Shown here one piece after another: positions 45,622 through 56,473 of a stretch of DNA of 64,000 bases. Numbering within the stretch: position 1 is the first letter of the stretch; every line of letters starts with the position of its first letter. The notes beneath the pieces were generated by a model that was given only the letters and a program-made list of their open reading frames with translations, was not told the origin of the DNA and did no database searches. Source of the stretch: Grammothele lineata (lineage: Eukaryota; Basidiomycota; Agaricomycetes; Polyporales; Polyporaceae); the NCBI GenBank assembly GCA_002150815.3, contig NDFF03000381.1, forward strand, positions 434,001 to 498,000, written 5' to 3'. The position numbers and the translations under genes were made by a program.

Positions 45622-46521
45622 TCACGGCGCAAGCCGCTCGATCTTCCATTCGGGCGCGTCCTCGGGGGAGCCCTCCACGCGTGTGTACCGCACCCGGTCG
45701 TGTAGCCTCGACGGCTTCCCGAGCCAGAACTCGACCTCGCTGCGCGACGTGGAAACCCGTCAATAGTGCTGTGGTTACGAGCAGCCCGGCCCCGCGGGGA
45801 AGGGAAAGAAGAAGGAAAGGTATACGCACTCTGGCACGATCCTCCATCCGCCCCAGAACTCCGGCAAGGGCACATCCTCCCCGAACCGCGCCTTGATCTC
45901 TTCGACGCGCGCCTGCACCTCATCCTCGCCTACGACGGTGCTCTGCCGGCTCGCCCACGCACCGATGCGCGAACCCACCGGGCGCGACTTGAAGTACTCC
46001 TCGCTCTCCTCCCTGGTCACGCGCTCCGCCCGTCCAACAACGCGCACCTGGCGATGCACTTCGCGCCAGTAGAATGCGAGCGCGGCGCGCGGGTTCGCAA
46101 TGAGGTCGCGGCTCTTGGCAGACGTGTAGTTGGTGTAGAAGACGAACCCCCGCGCGTCGGCCTGCTTGAGGAGTACGACGCGCGCGGCGGGCACGCCTGC
46201 GGCAGACGCGGTGCAGAGCGTCATCGCCTCGGGCTCATGTACGCTTGCCTGGACGGCCTTGAACCATGCCCGGAACTGCGCGAGCGGGTTCGGGTCGACG
46301 GAGGAGGGCGTGAGGTGCTCGGGCGCATCGTACTGTTCGTGGGCGACGATCTGGATCTTGTCCGGGGAAGGCTGGGTGATGGCGGTCCCGGCGGTCATGA
46401 TGAAGTGTCTGTGGGGGATTGTTGCGCGTAGAAGAACTGATCGCGAGGATATATGGACGGACGGGGCAAAACGGAATGAGGAGAGACGAGGAGGTCGAGT
46501 CAAAGGCGACATGGCGCGCAT
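45622..46521 (-). CDS. PDX3: Pyridoxamine 5'-phosphate oxidase
   Basis: FMN enzyme making pyridoxal 5'-phosphate from PNP or PMP, in vitamin B6 metabolism. Two exons (minus) 46521-45830 and 45739-45622; 269 aa from the first ATG. An Arg/Ser-rich N-terminus resembles a weak mitochondrial presequence; an alternative start MTAGTAITQ lies 41 codons in. Family motifs: [109 protein letters not shown] and [20 protein letters not shown], then DRVRYTR and the C-terminal WKIERLAP. Length (about 230 aa from MTAGT) is normal. The intron is placed so that RIVPDEVEFW is restored. Confidence 0.95.
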
Positions 46522-47297
46522 TTGAGCAGATCTGCGCGGGATGACCTCATGGTCCGGTCAGCTACCGCATTCGGCCATGGCGCCGCTCCTGACCTCGATG
46601 CCAGACACATCTAGAACGTCGAGAGGGCATCCATCGAGGAGTCGAGAGCGCAGGTGAAAGCATGTGTCCAAGCTGCGAGACTAACTGTAGGCGATGTAAT
46701 AGCGTGTTACATCTCTTCAGGCATCAGTATAAATGCCGGCTTTTGCTTCAGCTGACCTTTGAAGTCAGAACTGCGGACCCGGGTCGTCACGAGTACTCCA
46801 AGTCTGTGATGTTTGCCATATATATCACCACGAGTAGAACGCAAGACGTGTGCGAACGCCTACTCAATAACGAACAAGAGCTAATAGTCAGAGTATAAGG
46901 AAATCATACATGGATCTAGGCTACACAGGAGTCCATGCGCACATATCCCCGCCTCCTCGCTTCTCCGTCTGCAGCAACAAGTCATTGTCGTCGTCGCCAT
47001 CGTATCAGAGCGTCGTCGCCCTCCGCGCATACGCGCGCGGCGGCACAAAAAGGGGTTACAGCAGCATAGCAAGAAAAAAGCTCGCGCGTACAAGAACACC
47101 ACTCCAAGTCTATCTCGTGGCGAGCTGCGAGTCAAGTCGTAACGAAGTGGGAAGCGAAAGAGGGTGGCATATGGTAGGTAGGTGGGAGGGAAGGTGTAGA
47201 GAATGGAAGGGTGAAGGCCAAAGAGATCCGCGGCGCACGCACACACGCATACATGCACGCACACGCGCACGCGCGCGGAGGAGGAGCGGAAGCAGAC
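46522..47297. promoter_or_regulatory. Upstream region of PNP oxidase and 3' region of regulator 2
   Basis: About 775 bp. The right part (47233-47278) is a run of alternating purine-pyrimidine dinucleotides (cacgcacacacgcatacatg and continuing gcgc/cacg units) of the type prone to Z-DNA and copy variation. The left part near 46690-46900 is AT-rich. No convincing ORF. Confidence 0.45.
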
Positions 47298-50200
47298 TTA
47301 GAACCACGTCATCCAAGTATACTCGCTCGACTCCGAGCTGAGCCACTTGAAATGCTGCGCCGTCAGCCCGCCCGCGACGCCGCCGCCACCGCCGCCGCCG
47401 TACGGCGAGTCGCTCAAGCAGCCCGACCGCTCCGCGGAGACCCCAAAGCCCCCAGACGTCCCGGGCACGCTCACGCCGTTTCCGTTCGCGTTGCGCACCC
47501 CGTTCGAGTTCGTGTGCGACGGGCGGTGTAGCTGCCCTGGCATGAGGATCGGGTCGTTGGGTGGGAGCACGTTCGCGGTGGCCTGCTCGTACTCGCGCAC
47601 GAGCGACGGGTGCGCGACGCCCATGGGCACGGGCGTGCTGTCTGCGTCGCTCGAGAGCGGCCCTGGTGAGCGCGTCGTGGCGGTGGGGACGAGTAGCCCG
47701 GCGCGGATCGAGACCTTACACATCTCGTCGTCTGCCCCGATCTCAGTGTGTTGCGTGCCGTATCGGCTGTGGAGGTATGTAGAACGGGCGCGCTCGAAGA
47801 GGGTTTCGAGAATCGGCTGTGCAAGAAGTTATGGGCGTGAGGCGACGAGAGGCGACAAGGAGCACGTACGCAGGCCTTCTTCGCGAGCGGACACCGGTCT
47901 GCTACGTCTGAATAGAACCGGACCACCTTGGACAGCTCCAACAGGGCGTTCGAGGCCATTACGGAAGGTGGCACCCGAGAGACTAATAATGACAGAGCAA
48001 TCTGGAGGCCGCCGTGAGCACGACCACATGGAAGAACCACCGGAGAACAAACTTACGGCGGATGAAAGCCCGTTCCACCATAACCGCTGTGACCGCACCG
48101 AGTACTCCGGTTGCTGCCTGTAATACGCTTCCAAGCCGTAGAGCAAACTTAATGACGACGAGTAGACCGCTACCACGGACATGGCATATCTATGGCTCGA
48201 CCAGAGACCTTCGTTGATCGCTTGTGCGAAGTGTTGTCGGTGCAAGTTCAGGAAGGCTATAAGCGGTACAAGTGAACCTTTTGTCGCCAGAATATGGGCG
48301 AAAGAACGCAGGCGACATACCCACTTCCCGTGTCATATGCGTCCACAACTGGACAATGCACAACCCGTTGCCCGCGGTCGTTCCGGGATTGATGTTCATG
48401 TACGACGGGATCTCGAAATCGCGCATGAACGAATCCAACTTGAGAACGTCTGAATACGGGGCCGGGGTTGGCGCTACAACCTGCTCCAGTACTGGCGAGA
48501 AACAAAATTGCGTGAACTGATAATGCCAGCGCTGATCTATGACGGAACGTAACTTTAGCGTGGCTTGACACCGGACGGTAGAATGGCGGTACTCACAAAT
48601 TTCCCGGTACGTCAACGCCGGGAATTCGTTGGTTGTGGGCGGGTCCACATCCACATATCGCAGCGAAAGTGATGATGGTCGTCGCAACATCAAGGACTAG
48701 CCAAGGCATGATAGGTGTTAGTCCGGAGATCACGGATGAGATGTGGATTTACGAACAAGCCGTTGGTCAACATTCTGCATATGCCACAAAAGCGTTTTCC
48801 GCTTATCCACCTCTTCTGGGATCATTTTTGAGCGGTTAGAGGCTCGATCTGCGTACGCGCTCAATTAGTAAGTAGCCATCAAGTGTACAGCGGTGCCCAA
48901 GCTTACTCAGACCAAGCTGTCATTAAATCATTGTCAGTAAATACTGCGACCCGAAGGGCTACGCGACGTACCCCGACAGCAAGTTTAACCGCAATGCCCT
49001 GGAACGATGATTCCGTAATTAGCAACGCTCATCACGCATGACATACGAGCGATTTGTATGGCGCACCAGAATGGCCCAGGCGTATTCCGACGCCTCCTTG
49101 TCCGTCGAAAACATGGACAAATATCGGGACATGTAGAACTGCGGCCAGCATTAGCCTCCAAGTAGTCGTATTGCGCGACGTCGCACGTACGAGAGCGTTG
49201 ATCGCGTCCATGCTCGGGTCAGTGATCACCGAGGTCTCGCAAAGCGCTGCCCTAGCCAGCTGGTGGTACCGCTCGGCGTCGGTGACCCATGACTGATGAC
49301 TGCGCCGCTGATCTACGCATACGCCGATGGCTAGGACAATGAGGAAGTACGCGAGCCGGTGGGGGTTGAGAGTCTCAGGCGAGGTGTTGTATATGCTGTG
49401 CACCATATTCGGGACGCCGTCACTTCCGTCCGAGTTTTGGCTGCGAATCGCGAGTCAATGAGCGCTCTTCTCTCAGCAAGTAAGTTGCCGCGAAGCGCGA
49501 AGGACACGGGAGATGGGCGGAGGATGTAGTCGGGAACGAGCGAACAAGGAAACTTTATACGCACTGCCACGCTGCATGTTCTGCTGCTTGCTCGCACAGA
49601 TATCTTGCTTCCGACTGGGGAGGGAGGAGCTCGAGGATGCGATGGCGTAGTTTGGGATTTAGGTCAAAGGTTAGAGCGCTGGGCGCGGGGAACCGTTCGC
49701 TAACGCGGAGGACGTCCAGGGGAATACCGCAATCGTCAGAGCTGCCGACCGCAGGGGGCGATTGGCTCTGCCTCTGTGACGCAGTTGTGAGAACAAAGTG
49801 CAGGTCGGCCGTTGCCATATGACGTACGTCGCTCAGCATGGGAGGGGATGAGGGCATAGGGAGGCCGTGCTGGATGCCATCTACACGCCTGCTGGCCTCC
49901 GCAGCGGGTGGCTGCATTTGGTTTGGGTCAATGCCGAAGAGGTCGGCCGACTTCTTAATGAGCAGGAGCTCCTCGCGAAGGAGGGGATGCGCAGACTGGA
50001 GTTCGCCGAGTGCGTCCTCGAGCTCGCGGATGCGGGTGCTCATGGACTTGATCTTCTCGTGGAGCTGCTCGGTGTTCGCGAGGATGAATCTAGACGGTGG
50101 CAAGCGAGCGCGTTGAGCACGCCGCGGGGTGCCGCTCGGCTCGTTGATCGAGCGGGACGTGATGTGCGCACCTGCTGCCCTTTCCTCCTGTGAGCGCACC

Positions 50201-50606
50201 GTCGGGGCATATCTCCGCACACCCTCTCTTGCAGCATGACTGGCACGGAAACACGCGGTCACACTGCGCGGGGCGGGTTAAGGACGGGGTGAGCTGCAAC
50301 GCGCGTAGGACGGGGACGTACCTTGAGCTTCAGCCTGACGACCGAGAGGGCGCGCGGGTGAGAAGAGAGTCGGGATAGGAGAGAAGGGAGGGAAACAGAC
50401 CTCCTGCATTCGCCGCACGAGAGGGGCCGTTTCCTGTTCTTCTTTGAGGCGGCGTCGGCCAGTCCGTCCTGGTCGGGGTGCGGGGGGACACTGGGGCCAG
50501 GGAGGCCGGGGACGAAGGGAGGGGAGTGGGAGGGCGAGTCGGCGACGCGAACACGCTTTGCGGGAGGGACGTAGTCTGGGAGGGGCGGGTCGTGGCTGTT
50601 GCTCAT
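47298..50606 (-). CDS. Zn2Cys6 fungal transcription factor 2
   Basis: Fourteen exons (minus): 50606-50401, 50334-50322, 50263-50172, 50089-49565, 49440-49191, 49138-49067, 48998-48972, 48916-48907, 48848-48757, 48696-48597, 48491-48321, 48277-48057, 48001-47870, 47816-47298; 809 aa, in frame. The cluster is LSCGECRRLKLKCDRVFPCQ, SC, CKRGCAEIC with a 13-nt exon encoding LKLK in the loop. A coiled-coil follows (FILANTEQLHEKIKSMSTRI). The middle-homology region shows PHRLAYFLIVLAIGVCVD, YLSMFSTDKEASEYAWAILG, IAVKLAVGLGLNR, EEVDKRKTLLWHMQNVDQRL, SLMLRRPSSLSL and LHRQHFAQAINEGLW. A Gly-rich C-tail ends MTWF. An in-frame ATG at 50702 would add 32 residues. Several of these exons are very short (10-27 nt). 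The regulated pathway is unknown. Confidence 0.87.
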
Positions 50607-50888
50607 GCTCGGGGACGGAGAGGGAGAGAGGTACGAGGCCGGGCTTGCGCAGGGCAAGGAGACCAGGCGCGGGCGTCTTGCTCCGCCGAGAAGAGCGGAC
50701 ATGGACCTCGTCGAGTCCGGCTTTCTTTTATTTTCCCTCGTTATTTACGCCCGCTAAGAGCCGCGAGCGTCCGGCCGGCAACCACCCATCGCCCCCATTG
50801 GTCCGATCGCGGAGCCGACGCGGCCAGCGATCGTCCGAGCCCGGCTCCCGGGCGCTCCGGCCCCCGCTCTCTCCTCCCTGCGCCCGCC
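50607..50888. promoter_or_regulatory. Divergent promoter, regulator 2 / small mitochondrial protein
   Basis: About 280 bp between the outward-facing ATGs (less, ~185 bp, if regulator 2 starts at 50702). GC-rich, no TATA box; it contains ctttcttttattttccctcg near 50720, a T-rich stretch that fits a fungal core promoter. Confidence 0.5.
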
Positions 50889-51488
50889 ATGCCCTCCGCC
50901 GTCCTCTGGCAGAGTCTGAGCAGGAGCCCCCGCGCCCTTCCCCGCCGCCCTCGTCTCCCGCCGCCGCCCGGCCGCCCCGCCTTCTGCGCACGGAATGCAA
51001 GCAAGAAGCCCCACGTCCCCTGGCCAGACGTCCCCGGCCCCGCGCCTGAGCCTCCCAAACTCAGGTCCTGGGTCGCCCCCGTGTCACGCATAGCCAACTT
51101 TCTGATCATCCCCAGTCAGTCCTCCCCTGCCCCGCTCCTCGCCGCCCCTCGCGCGCGTACTGACGCCGCCGGCGTGGCCCAGCCGCCATCCTCTACGCCA
51201 TCCTCTTTCACGACTTCGGCGACCACGAGCATGTGTTTCAGCCGGTACGTCCTCTCGCTCGGCGTGTGCTGCTCCAGTGCACTGCTGGCCGCGCGCCTGG
51301 AGACTCCCCCTCCGCCACCGGCTGATAGGCGTTTGTCTCTCCAGCCGAGACGGTGGCTCGAGGCCCAAAAGGCTGCCTTCTTCTCGCTCTCTCCCGAGGA
51401 ACAAAAGCTCGCCGGCCTCGACGGCGCGTCCTCGGCCTCCGCCGAGCCGCCAGCGCCGGCCCAAGGTTCTCCATCTCCCCGGCGGTAG
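50889..51488 (+). CDS. Small single-span protein, probably mitochondrial
   Basis: Three exons, 50889-51114, 51183-51244, 51345-51488, close in frame at 143 aa. The N-terminus (PSAVLWQSLSRSPRALPRRP) is Arg-rich without acids, then AFCARNASKKPHVPWPDVPG: a mitochondrial presequence is likely. A single hydrophobic helix follows: SRIANFLIIPTAILYAILFH, then DFGDHEHVFQP and an amphipathic helix RRWLEAQKAAFFSLSPEEQK. I recognise no named family, but the layout (presequence, one membrane span, short C-terminal domain) resembles small inner-membrane or complex-associated subunits. Divergent from regulator 2. Confidence 0.7.
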   Translation: MPSAVLWQSLSRSPRALPRRPRLPPPPGRPAFCARNASKKPHVPWPDVPGPAPEPPKLRSWVAPVSRIANFLIIPSQSSPAPLLAAPRARTDAAGVAQPPSSTPSSFTTSATTSMCFSRYVLSLGVCCSSALLAARLETPPPPPADRRLSLQPRRWLEAQKAAFFSLSPEEQKLAGLDGASSASAEPPAPAQGSPSPRR

Positions 51489-51860
51489 TACCACTCGCGC
51501 TCCCAGCTGACTCACCGCGCCCTCGGACTCTGAATCTCAGTAGTTACTGCTCGCAAGCGTATGCATCACGCGCCGTTGCCCGCGACACCTCGTGAATCCC
51601 TTCCGTAACGCACAGGAACTCGGTAAACGCACGCTCCCGACTAGTCGCCTTCGCGGGACAGCAATGCTACGGTCCCGGCTGCGCTAGCCACCCGTGGGCC
51701 ATGAAGCTGCGGCCCGGGTTGATGCTCTATGTATATAGCACGGCCCTACGGGCAAACCTGGACTACGTATCGAAAGTGGTAAGACGCACCTAGGCGAGAA
51801 TTTCATCACTGGACTTGGGGTATAGACACAAAGGCTCTCAAAGTCACACTGACGTCTAGA

Positions 51861-51907
51861 CCGGCCGAGTTAGCTCTCGCACGTTGTGCTCGAGCTAACT
51901 CGGCCGG
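51861..51907. repeat. Long perfect hairpin (16-bp arms)
   Basis: Left arm ccggccgagttagctc (51861-51876) is the exact reverse complement of gagctaactcggccgg (51892-51907). Inside the 15-nt loop, gcac and gtgc pair again around gtt after a 2x2 internal mismatch, so the whole 47 nt can fold on itself. Non-coding context. Candidate small-RNA precursor, protein-binding palindrome or remnant of an inverted element. Confidence 0.85.
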
Positions 51908-52095
51908 AAATATACACCCACAATATCGCATTTCGGATCTTCGACGTGAAGTTCTTCCAAGTCGACGGACGATGATATAGAAGCCAGCATGAATTAGTTG
52001 GGTAATCAATCCGTGCAACTAGGTCCTAGAACCCCTTTCGAGCAGTAGTATAAAATGTTTGGCGAAGGGCGTGTAACAAATAAATATATATCATG

Positions 52096-52185
52096 ACACG
52101 GTGCAGTCTACAAGCATTTTACGAGCGATGGACGAGCAATGATGACGGCACGGTGCAATTTACGAGCAATTTACAGCGAATTCAC
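52096..52185. repeat. Degenerate direct repeat (~54-nt period)
   Basis: Two units begin acacggtgca... and gcacggtgca..., each followed by a similar tail (tctacaagcattttacgagc versus atttacgagcaatttacagc). About two copies with several mismatches; function unknown. Confidence 0.5.
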
Positions 52186-53209
52186 GGGGGACGAGCCCAC
52201 CAGTGAGACAATCGAAATTCATAAGCATTGGCATTGGAAGAGAAAGAAGGCATAACATACCAGCTGGACGGAGCATACAGTCTACCCCAACTTGTAACGA
52301 TGCTCCAACGGATCCGCTCCGAAACGAGGGAATGGGGGAATGAGGCATGCTGTTGGGTTACATATGCGAGAATTGCGGGCTGGGTATGTAGGACCAACGT
52401 CGAGCAGAGGGGCATCGAAGGAGAGGCGAGGCGACAGCCCGAGAGTAATCCGCGTCGAGCGACAGCTTGCACACCGACGGCAGCTCCCGCGGGTAATAAC
52501 CGGAAGACGGTTGGTGCCCGCGAAAGCTGTCGTCGTCGCATGAGCCGTCGGCGGGGGGAAAAGATACCTGGGTGATAATGGTTAGGTTGGCCTTTTATAC
52601 GAATTGGACGTCCATCATCAAGCTACAAATAGGGCAATACACGTGCACATGACTTTGTTGAACGCCGATGACGCGATCGTAGTGCAAAGCGTGATAGAGT
52701 CACAGAATGACTGATGCCATCGCGTGATGTTACAGTCACTGAAGGCGTGATTTCACCCCCCTAAGACCTGTCCTACTACGTAGTCCAGGAATTCCATTGG
52801 ACCGCCCAATATCGGAGCCCACACCTCACAGGTTTCACAAACTTCTTATCGGCCGCATATACTTAATTTCATCTCATGCTGGCAACCAAACTCCCAATCC
52901 TCTTAGCGTTCTTCAAACCCGTAGTATTCTCCGGCATCTTTGGGGAATCCGGCGTGTACATGCTGCGTTTCTCGTGTGGCCATCTCCCTGATCCGGCGGG
53001 CAGGCCAAAGGATGCAAAGAATCCCGGTGCATTCCCATGGGCCACAGGACGCTTTGGTAGTAGCATTTTGTTGATGCATTCACTGTGAGCGCCACTCATT
53101 GTCTACTTCGCTTTGCCTCAACCGATTGTATATATAGGATGTCTCATGCTGGCGTGATTCAGTACGTTCGTGCCCTACTCCTCTCGATTCGATCACTCTG
53201 CGAAGAACA

Positions 53210-54265
53210 GTGAACAGAATGGACTCGCCTCGCACTCACTCTACCACCACCTCTTCCAATGCCACCTCTCCTACTAGACGTGGGCAATTAACTCCTGGCG
53301 GCGCTTCTCCCTTGCTCGCCACCTCGTCGCCAAACTGGGCCGGGCTTACCGAAAAAGACCTTCAAGACCGTATCACGGATTCCAAGAAGACTCTTAGGCC
53401 CAGAATTCTTACGGTCCCGCCAGGTGAATTCGGGCACGCAAATCCAAACGCTCTCTGTCCGGATCCCTTTCAATCCCCCACTAGTCTCCTAGGGCTTAAT
53501 GTCGCCTCGTTCTCGCCGGTTCTTTCCACCTACGCCCGCTCCCCGAGCCGTTCTGGTACGCCCCTGTCCAGGGTCAGGACTCCTCACTCCGCGGCCGGCC
53601 TTTCCCCCGTGTACGAGGCACTGCGCGACAAGTTCCCGGACGTGCGCAGCTCGCACGTGCTCGAGATCGCGAGCCACGCGTTCGAGGCGCACGACCTGTA
53701 CCAACTCGACTCGAACCCCGCGCGCCGCTCCGGGCGTACTCTCTACGACCTCTATGGGAATGGGACGCTCATCCAAGGCGAGGGGCCCGCGGATTACCCT
53801 TCGCTTGAGGCCGTCTTGGACCCGCTCGCGACGTACTTCCGCGTGCTGATCGCGGCGACGGCGCTCACCGACGCGTCTGGGGCGCTCGTGCTCGCGGACG
53901 CGACGCACGCGTACGTCGCGCGGCTCGTCGCGCTCGCGGGCCGACACGAGTGGGCCGCGGTGCTCGCGTACCACTTTGACTTCCACCGCGCGCGCAGGGC
54001 TGAGATGGCGGTGGGGCGCGGGGAGCTCTACGGGCGGTGGGCGGAGACCGATGTGGGGCTCTTCGCGCGGCACCTTGTGGGCCGCGAGGCGAAGTCTGAG
54101 CAAGCGCAAGAATTGATGGGGATCGGTCAGACGTCCGCGGCCGTCGGTGGCGGCACAGTTAGCGAGCTTGAGCAGGCGCAAGAGGTGGAAGCTGGGGAGG
54201 ACGGGGATCTGGGGATGCAAAGGCTGAATGTGGAGGATGAGGCTAGTGGCGAGCCACCCGCTTAG
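53210..54265 (+). CDS. Intronless alpha-helical protein of unknown function (possible domesticated Gag-like)
   Basis: A single uninterrupted frame of 351 aa in a region where almost every other gene has many introns. The N-terminal ~130 residues are Ser/Thr/Pro-rich. A helical core follows, including VYEALRDKFPDVRSSHVLEI, ASHAFEAHDLYQLDSNPARR, GPADYPSLEAVLDPLATYFR and ATHAYVARLVALAGRHEWAA with VLAYHFDFHRARRAEMAVGR; then an acidic tail. I do not recognise a defined family. The helical layout (a compact core with repeated Tyr/His/Arg pairs) reminds me of Gag or capsid-like segments of retroelements, but there is no zinc knuckle, protease or reverse transcriptase, so this is speculation. High GC third positions match its neighbours. 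It is followed by the hydrolase pair. Confidence 0.65.
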   Translation: MNRMDSPRTHSTTTSSNATSPTRRGQLTPGGASPLLATSSPNWAGLTEKDLQDRITDSKKTLRPRILTVPPGEFGHANPNALCPDPFQSPTSLLGLNVASFSPVLSTYARSPSRSGTPLSRVRTPHSAAGLSPVYEALRDKFPDVRSSHVLEIASHAFEAHDLYQLDSNPARRSGRTLYDLYGNGTLIQGEGPADYPSLEAVLDPLATYFRVLIAATALTDASGALVLADATHAYVARLVALAGRHEWAAVLAYHFDFHRARRAEMAVGRGELYGRWAETDVGLFARHLVGREAKSEQAQELMGIGQTSAAVGGGTVSELEQAQEVEAGEDGDLGMQRLNVEDEASGEPPA

Positions 54266-54717
54266 AGGTGAGCGCCCGAACGTCTGGGATGCCGTCACAA
54301 GGAGGTTCTAACGTTTCCTAACCTCAGCGCTTGGCCGTGCTTCACGGTCGTCGTCTTCACTCGTGCGGTCCGGACTAAGGGATACTCTTTGTGGGACCTT
54401 GTGCAGTACTTTCCTTGTGTAATAGACTAATGCATTGTACTTCGTTCATGCTGATTGCATCATTCTTCAATTCAGTTGGTTCTTTCCCGAATCCCGCTGC
54501 TCAGTCAGGGTAGTCAGCGTCATGATGCTACACTCCAAGTACGGTGGGAACGTCTCTATTGCCACCAAATGGCCGATTCTGGGCTACGTTTCCCATCCCG
54601 GCTTGGATACAGAGTTCACACTCCTGGTATTCCCTTGGATAAAAGGCATGGCAGCGACAGGCAATGCACGCCAACACCCACACATCGCCAACATATTACC
54701 AACCAAGTGCTCCTATC
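54266..54717. other. Intergenic upstream of hydrolase copy 1
   Basis: About 450 bp with AT-rich patches. Small + frames overlap the first hydrolase exon region but none carry a domain. Contains 3' end of the intronless gene and promoter of the hydrolase. Confidence 0.45.
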
Positions 54718-55800
54718 ATGTCTCTCTACCAGCATTGCATCCAAGGTCCCAAGTAGTCCCCGAGAACGTCTAAAACCCTTGTCTGATGACGATTCTTCTA
54801 CAGGTGTCCGCCATGAGGGCGTGCCCGAGGGTGGGTTCTCCGCAGTATTTAGTTCAACAGTAATGAGCTCAGACTCGTATTGTCTTCAGGCACACTAACC
54901 AAGATTGGCGGGATCGACTGCTATGTTGCTACGCCCACCATCGACTATCCCAAGGACAAAGTTCTCCTCTACTTCCCGGATGCTCTCGGCATGCAGTCCC
55001 AGAACGCGCACGTACGTAGCGCTCGGCTGTTTCCTCATTTCCGGATTTGGCGTACATACGTACTGAGTGACCTCATGGGCGGTGTCTTCTCCAGCTGCTT
55101 GCCGATGATTTCGCTCGCAACGGATTCAAGACGGTTATCATCGACTACTTCAAGGGCGAGCCTGTTCCCTCCGAAGCTGTGTTCGACGCGACCCTCTCGA
55201 AGGACTTTGACCTGATGGCGTGGCTCGGCCGCCATCCTGCTCCCGAGGCCGCAGATATCGTTCGCACCGTGATGGGAGCACTGAAGGCTGAGGGCGTGAC
55301 CAAATTTGCGTCGACTGGGTACTGCTACGGCGGCCGAACAGGCTTCGACTCGGGTTTACGAACGAGCTCGCGGTGGTGACGATGGCGCACCCGTCTCTCC
55401 TCAAACCGGATGTCGACCTTCCGGTACGTTTGGAACCGCGGGCACGATTCGTGCGCGCTCCATAGCTGATCGGGCGACGGCGCCGGATAGAAATACGCAG
55501 AGCTCTCCAAGGCGCCGATTCTGATCAACACCTGCGAAGTGGACGAGATGTTCCCGCTCGCGGCGCAGGCTTCGGCCGACGAGGTCCTCGGAGGCGGCAA
55601 GTTCGCTCCCGGGTACCAGCGCACGTACTGGGAAGGATGCGAGCATGGCTATGCTGTTCGTGGTGACATGGTGAGCACTCTTGTTGCCTGAGGGAAGAAG
55701 GTTACTTATCTCTTCGGACGAAAAGAGCAACCCAAAAATCAAGGCGGGTAAAGAGGGGACGTTCAAAGCCACGGTGGAGTTCCTCATCAAGTACTTCTAG
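54718..55800 (+). pseudogene. Dienelactone hydrolase copy 1, 1-nt frameshift
   Basis: Six exons parallel to copy 2: 54718-54745, 54804-54830, 54890-55011, 55095-55423, 55491-55670, 55726-55800. Family motifs are present: VRHEGVPEG, TKIGGIDCYVATPT, the nucleophile elbow STGYCYGGRTGFD with catalytic Cys, acid in ILINTCEVDEMFP and histidine in YWEGCEHGYAVRGDM. However exon 4 is 329 nt, not a multiple of three, and near position 55349 the frame breaks just after GRTGFD. The downstream residues (FTNELAVVTMAHPSLLKPDV) are correct in the next frame. The intact paralogue has ctcgcgttcaac where this copy lacks one base in gactcgggtttacgaac. The first intron also has a weak donor (gtccca). It is either a pseudogene, a strain-specific allele or a sequencing error; I do not restore it. 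Promoter and frame elsewhere look normal. Confidence 0.72.
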
Positions 55801-56473
55801 TGGTCTTCTAGCGGATTTTTCCGTCGAGGTCCCATGATGTCACAGAGCTGGCGCCGTAGTCAGCGTATTCCCGTGTACGAATATCGTTTCAGTATGACGC
55901 GCCATGCCGCCGCCGTAGCTTACTCGTAGCTTGCGAGAGACATGCGCGTATACCTCTTCGCCGAGGCGCTTCGGAGGGTCGGTGGGTTCACGCGTTGTGG
56001 TAATCCGATGGAGGTCGTGAGGGGCCTTGGTGATAGGAGAAATGAGCTTCGCAGTGTTGGAGGGGAACAGCTACCGTCAAGGTTAACGGCATTCGTCGGC
56101 CGACGAGTCCTGGCGCACGTCGAGGGCTCTTGAGAGAAGACCGCGTAGAGCCGAGTGGCGAATGGCGTCGTATGCATCCTGGTACGAGCTGGTTAATCGG
56201 GTAGAGATGAACAACAGCCATGTCTTGGTTGCTCTTGTCGAGATTTCTGGGAATAGTGACTAAGCCGTGGGAAGACATGGCCTGCGAAAGAGAGTGGGCC
56301 TGGCAGTCCGGCGGCCCCCAGAGGTCGAGGTCAAACCTTCCCGGCCGGGCGTGCTCATAGTTTATCGATGACCCCACCGGGTATATATACCCCCACACCC
56401 CCTGCAATGTCTCTCAGCGTTCACCAGCGCATTTCGAGCCTACATCCACTCAACACCCGCTACTACTACTACC
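55801..56473. promoter_or_regulatory. Intergenic between hydrolase copies
   Basis: About 670 bp. No ORF with domain; the minus-strand frame at 55988-56407 has no match. It ends with the promoter of copy 2, which has a strong TATA-like palindrome (separate entry). Confidence 0.5.
56379..56392 (+). promoter_or_regulatory. TATA-like palindrome of hydrolase copy 2
   Basis: The 14-nt palindrome gggtatatataccc lies 81-95 bp upstream of the ATG, with CT-rich sequence after it, a normal arrangement for a TATA-driven fungal gene. No equivalent was found upstream of copy 1. Confidence 0.6.

Larger units (their letters stand above)
51489..53209. other. Intergenic region with hairpin and short repeats
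   Basis: About 1.7 kb without a gene I can support. It holds the inverted repeat at 51861-51907 and a degenerate direct repeat around 52096-52185. A 119-codon minus frame (52182-52541) and small + frames show no domain. AT content rises around 52040-52100 and 52590-52860. Confidence 0.45.

Noticed and set aside
52182..52541. 119-codon minus frame
   Set aside because: No domain and unusual composition; falls in repeat-containing intergenic DNA.
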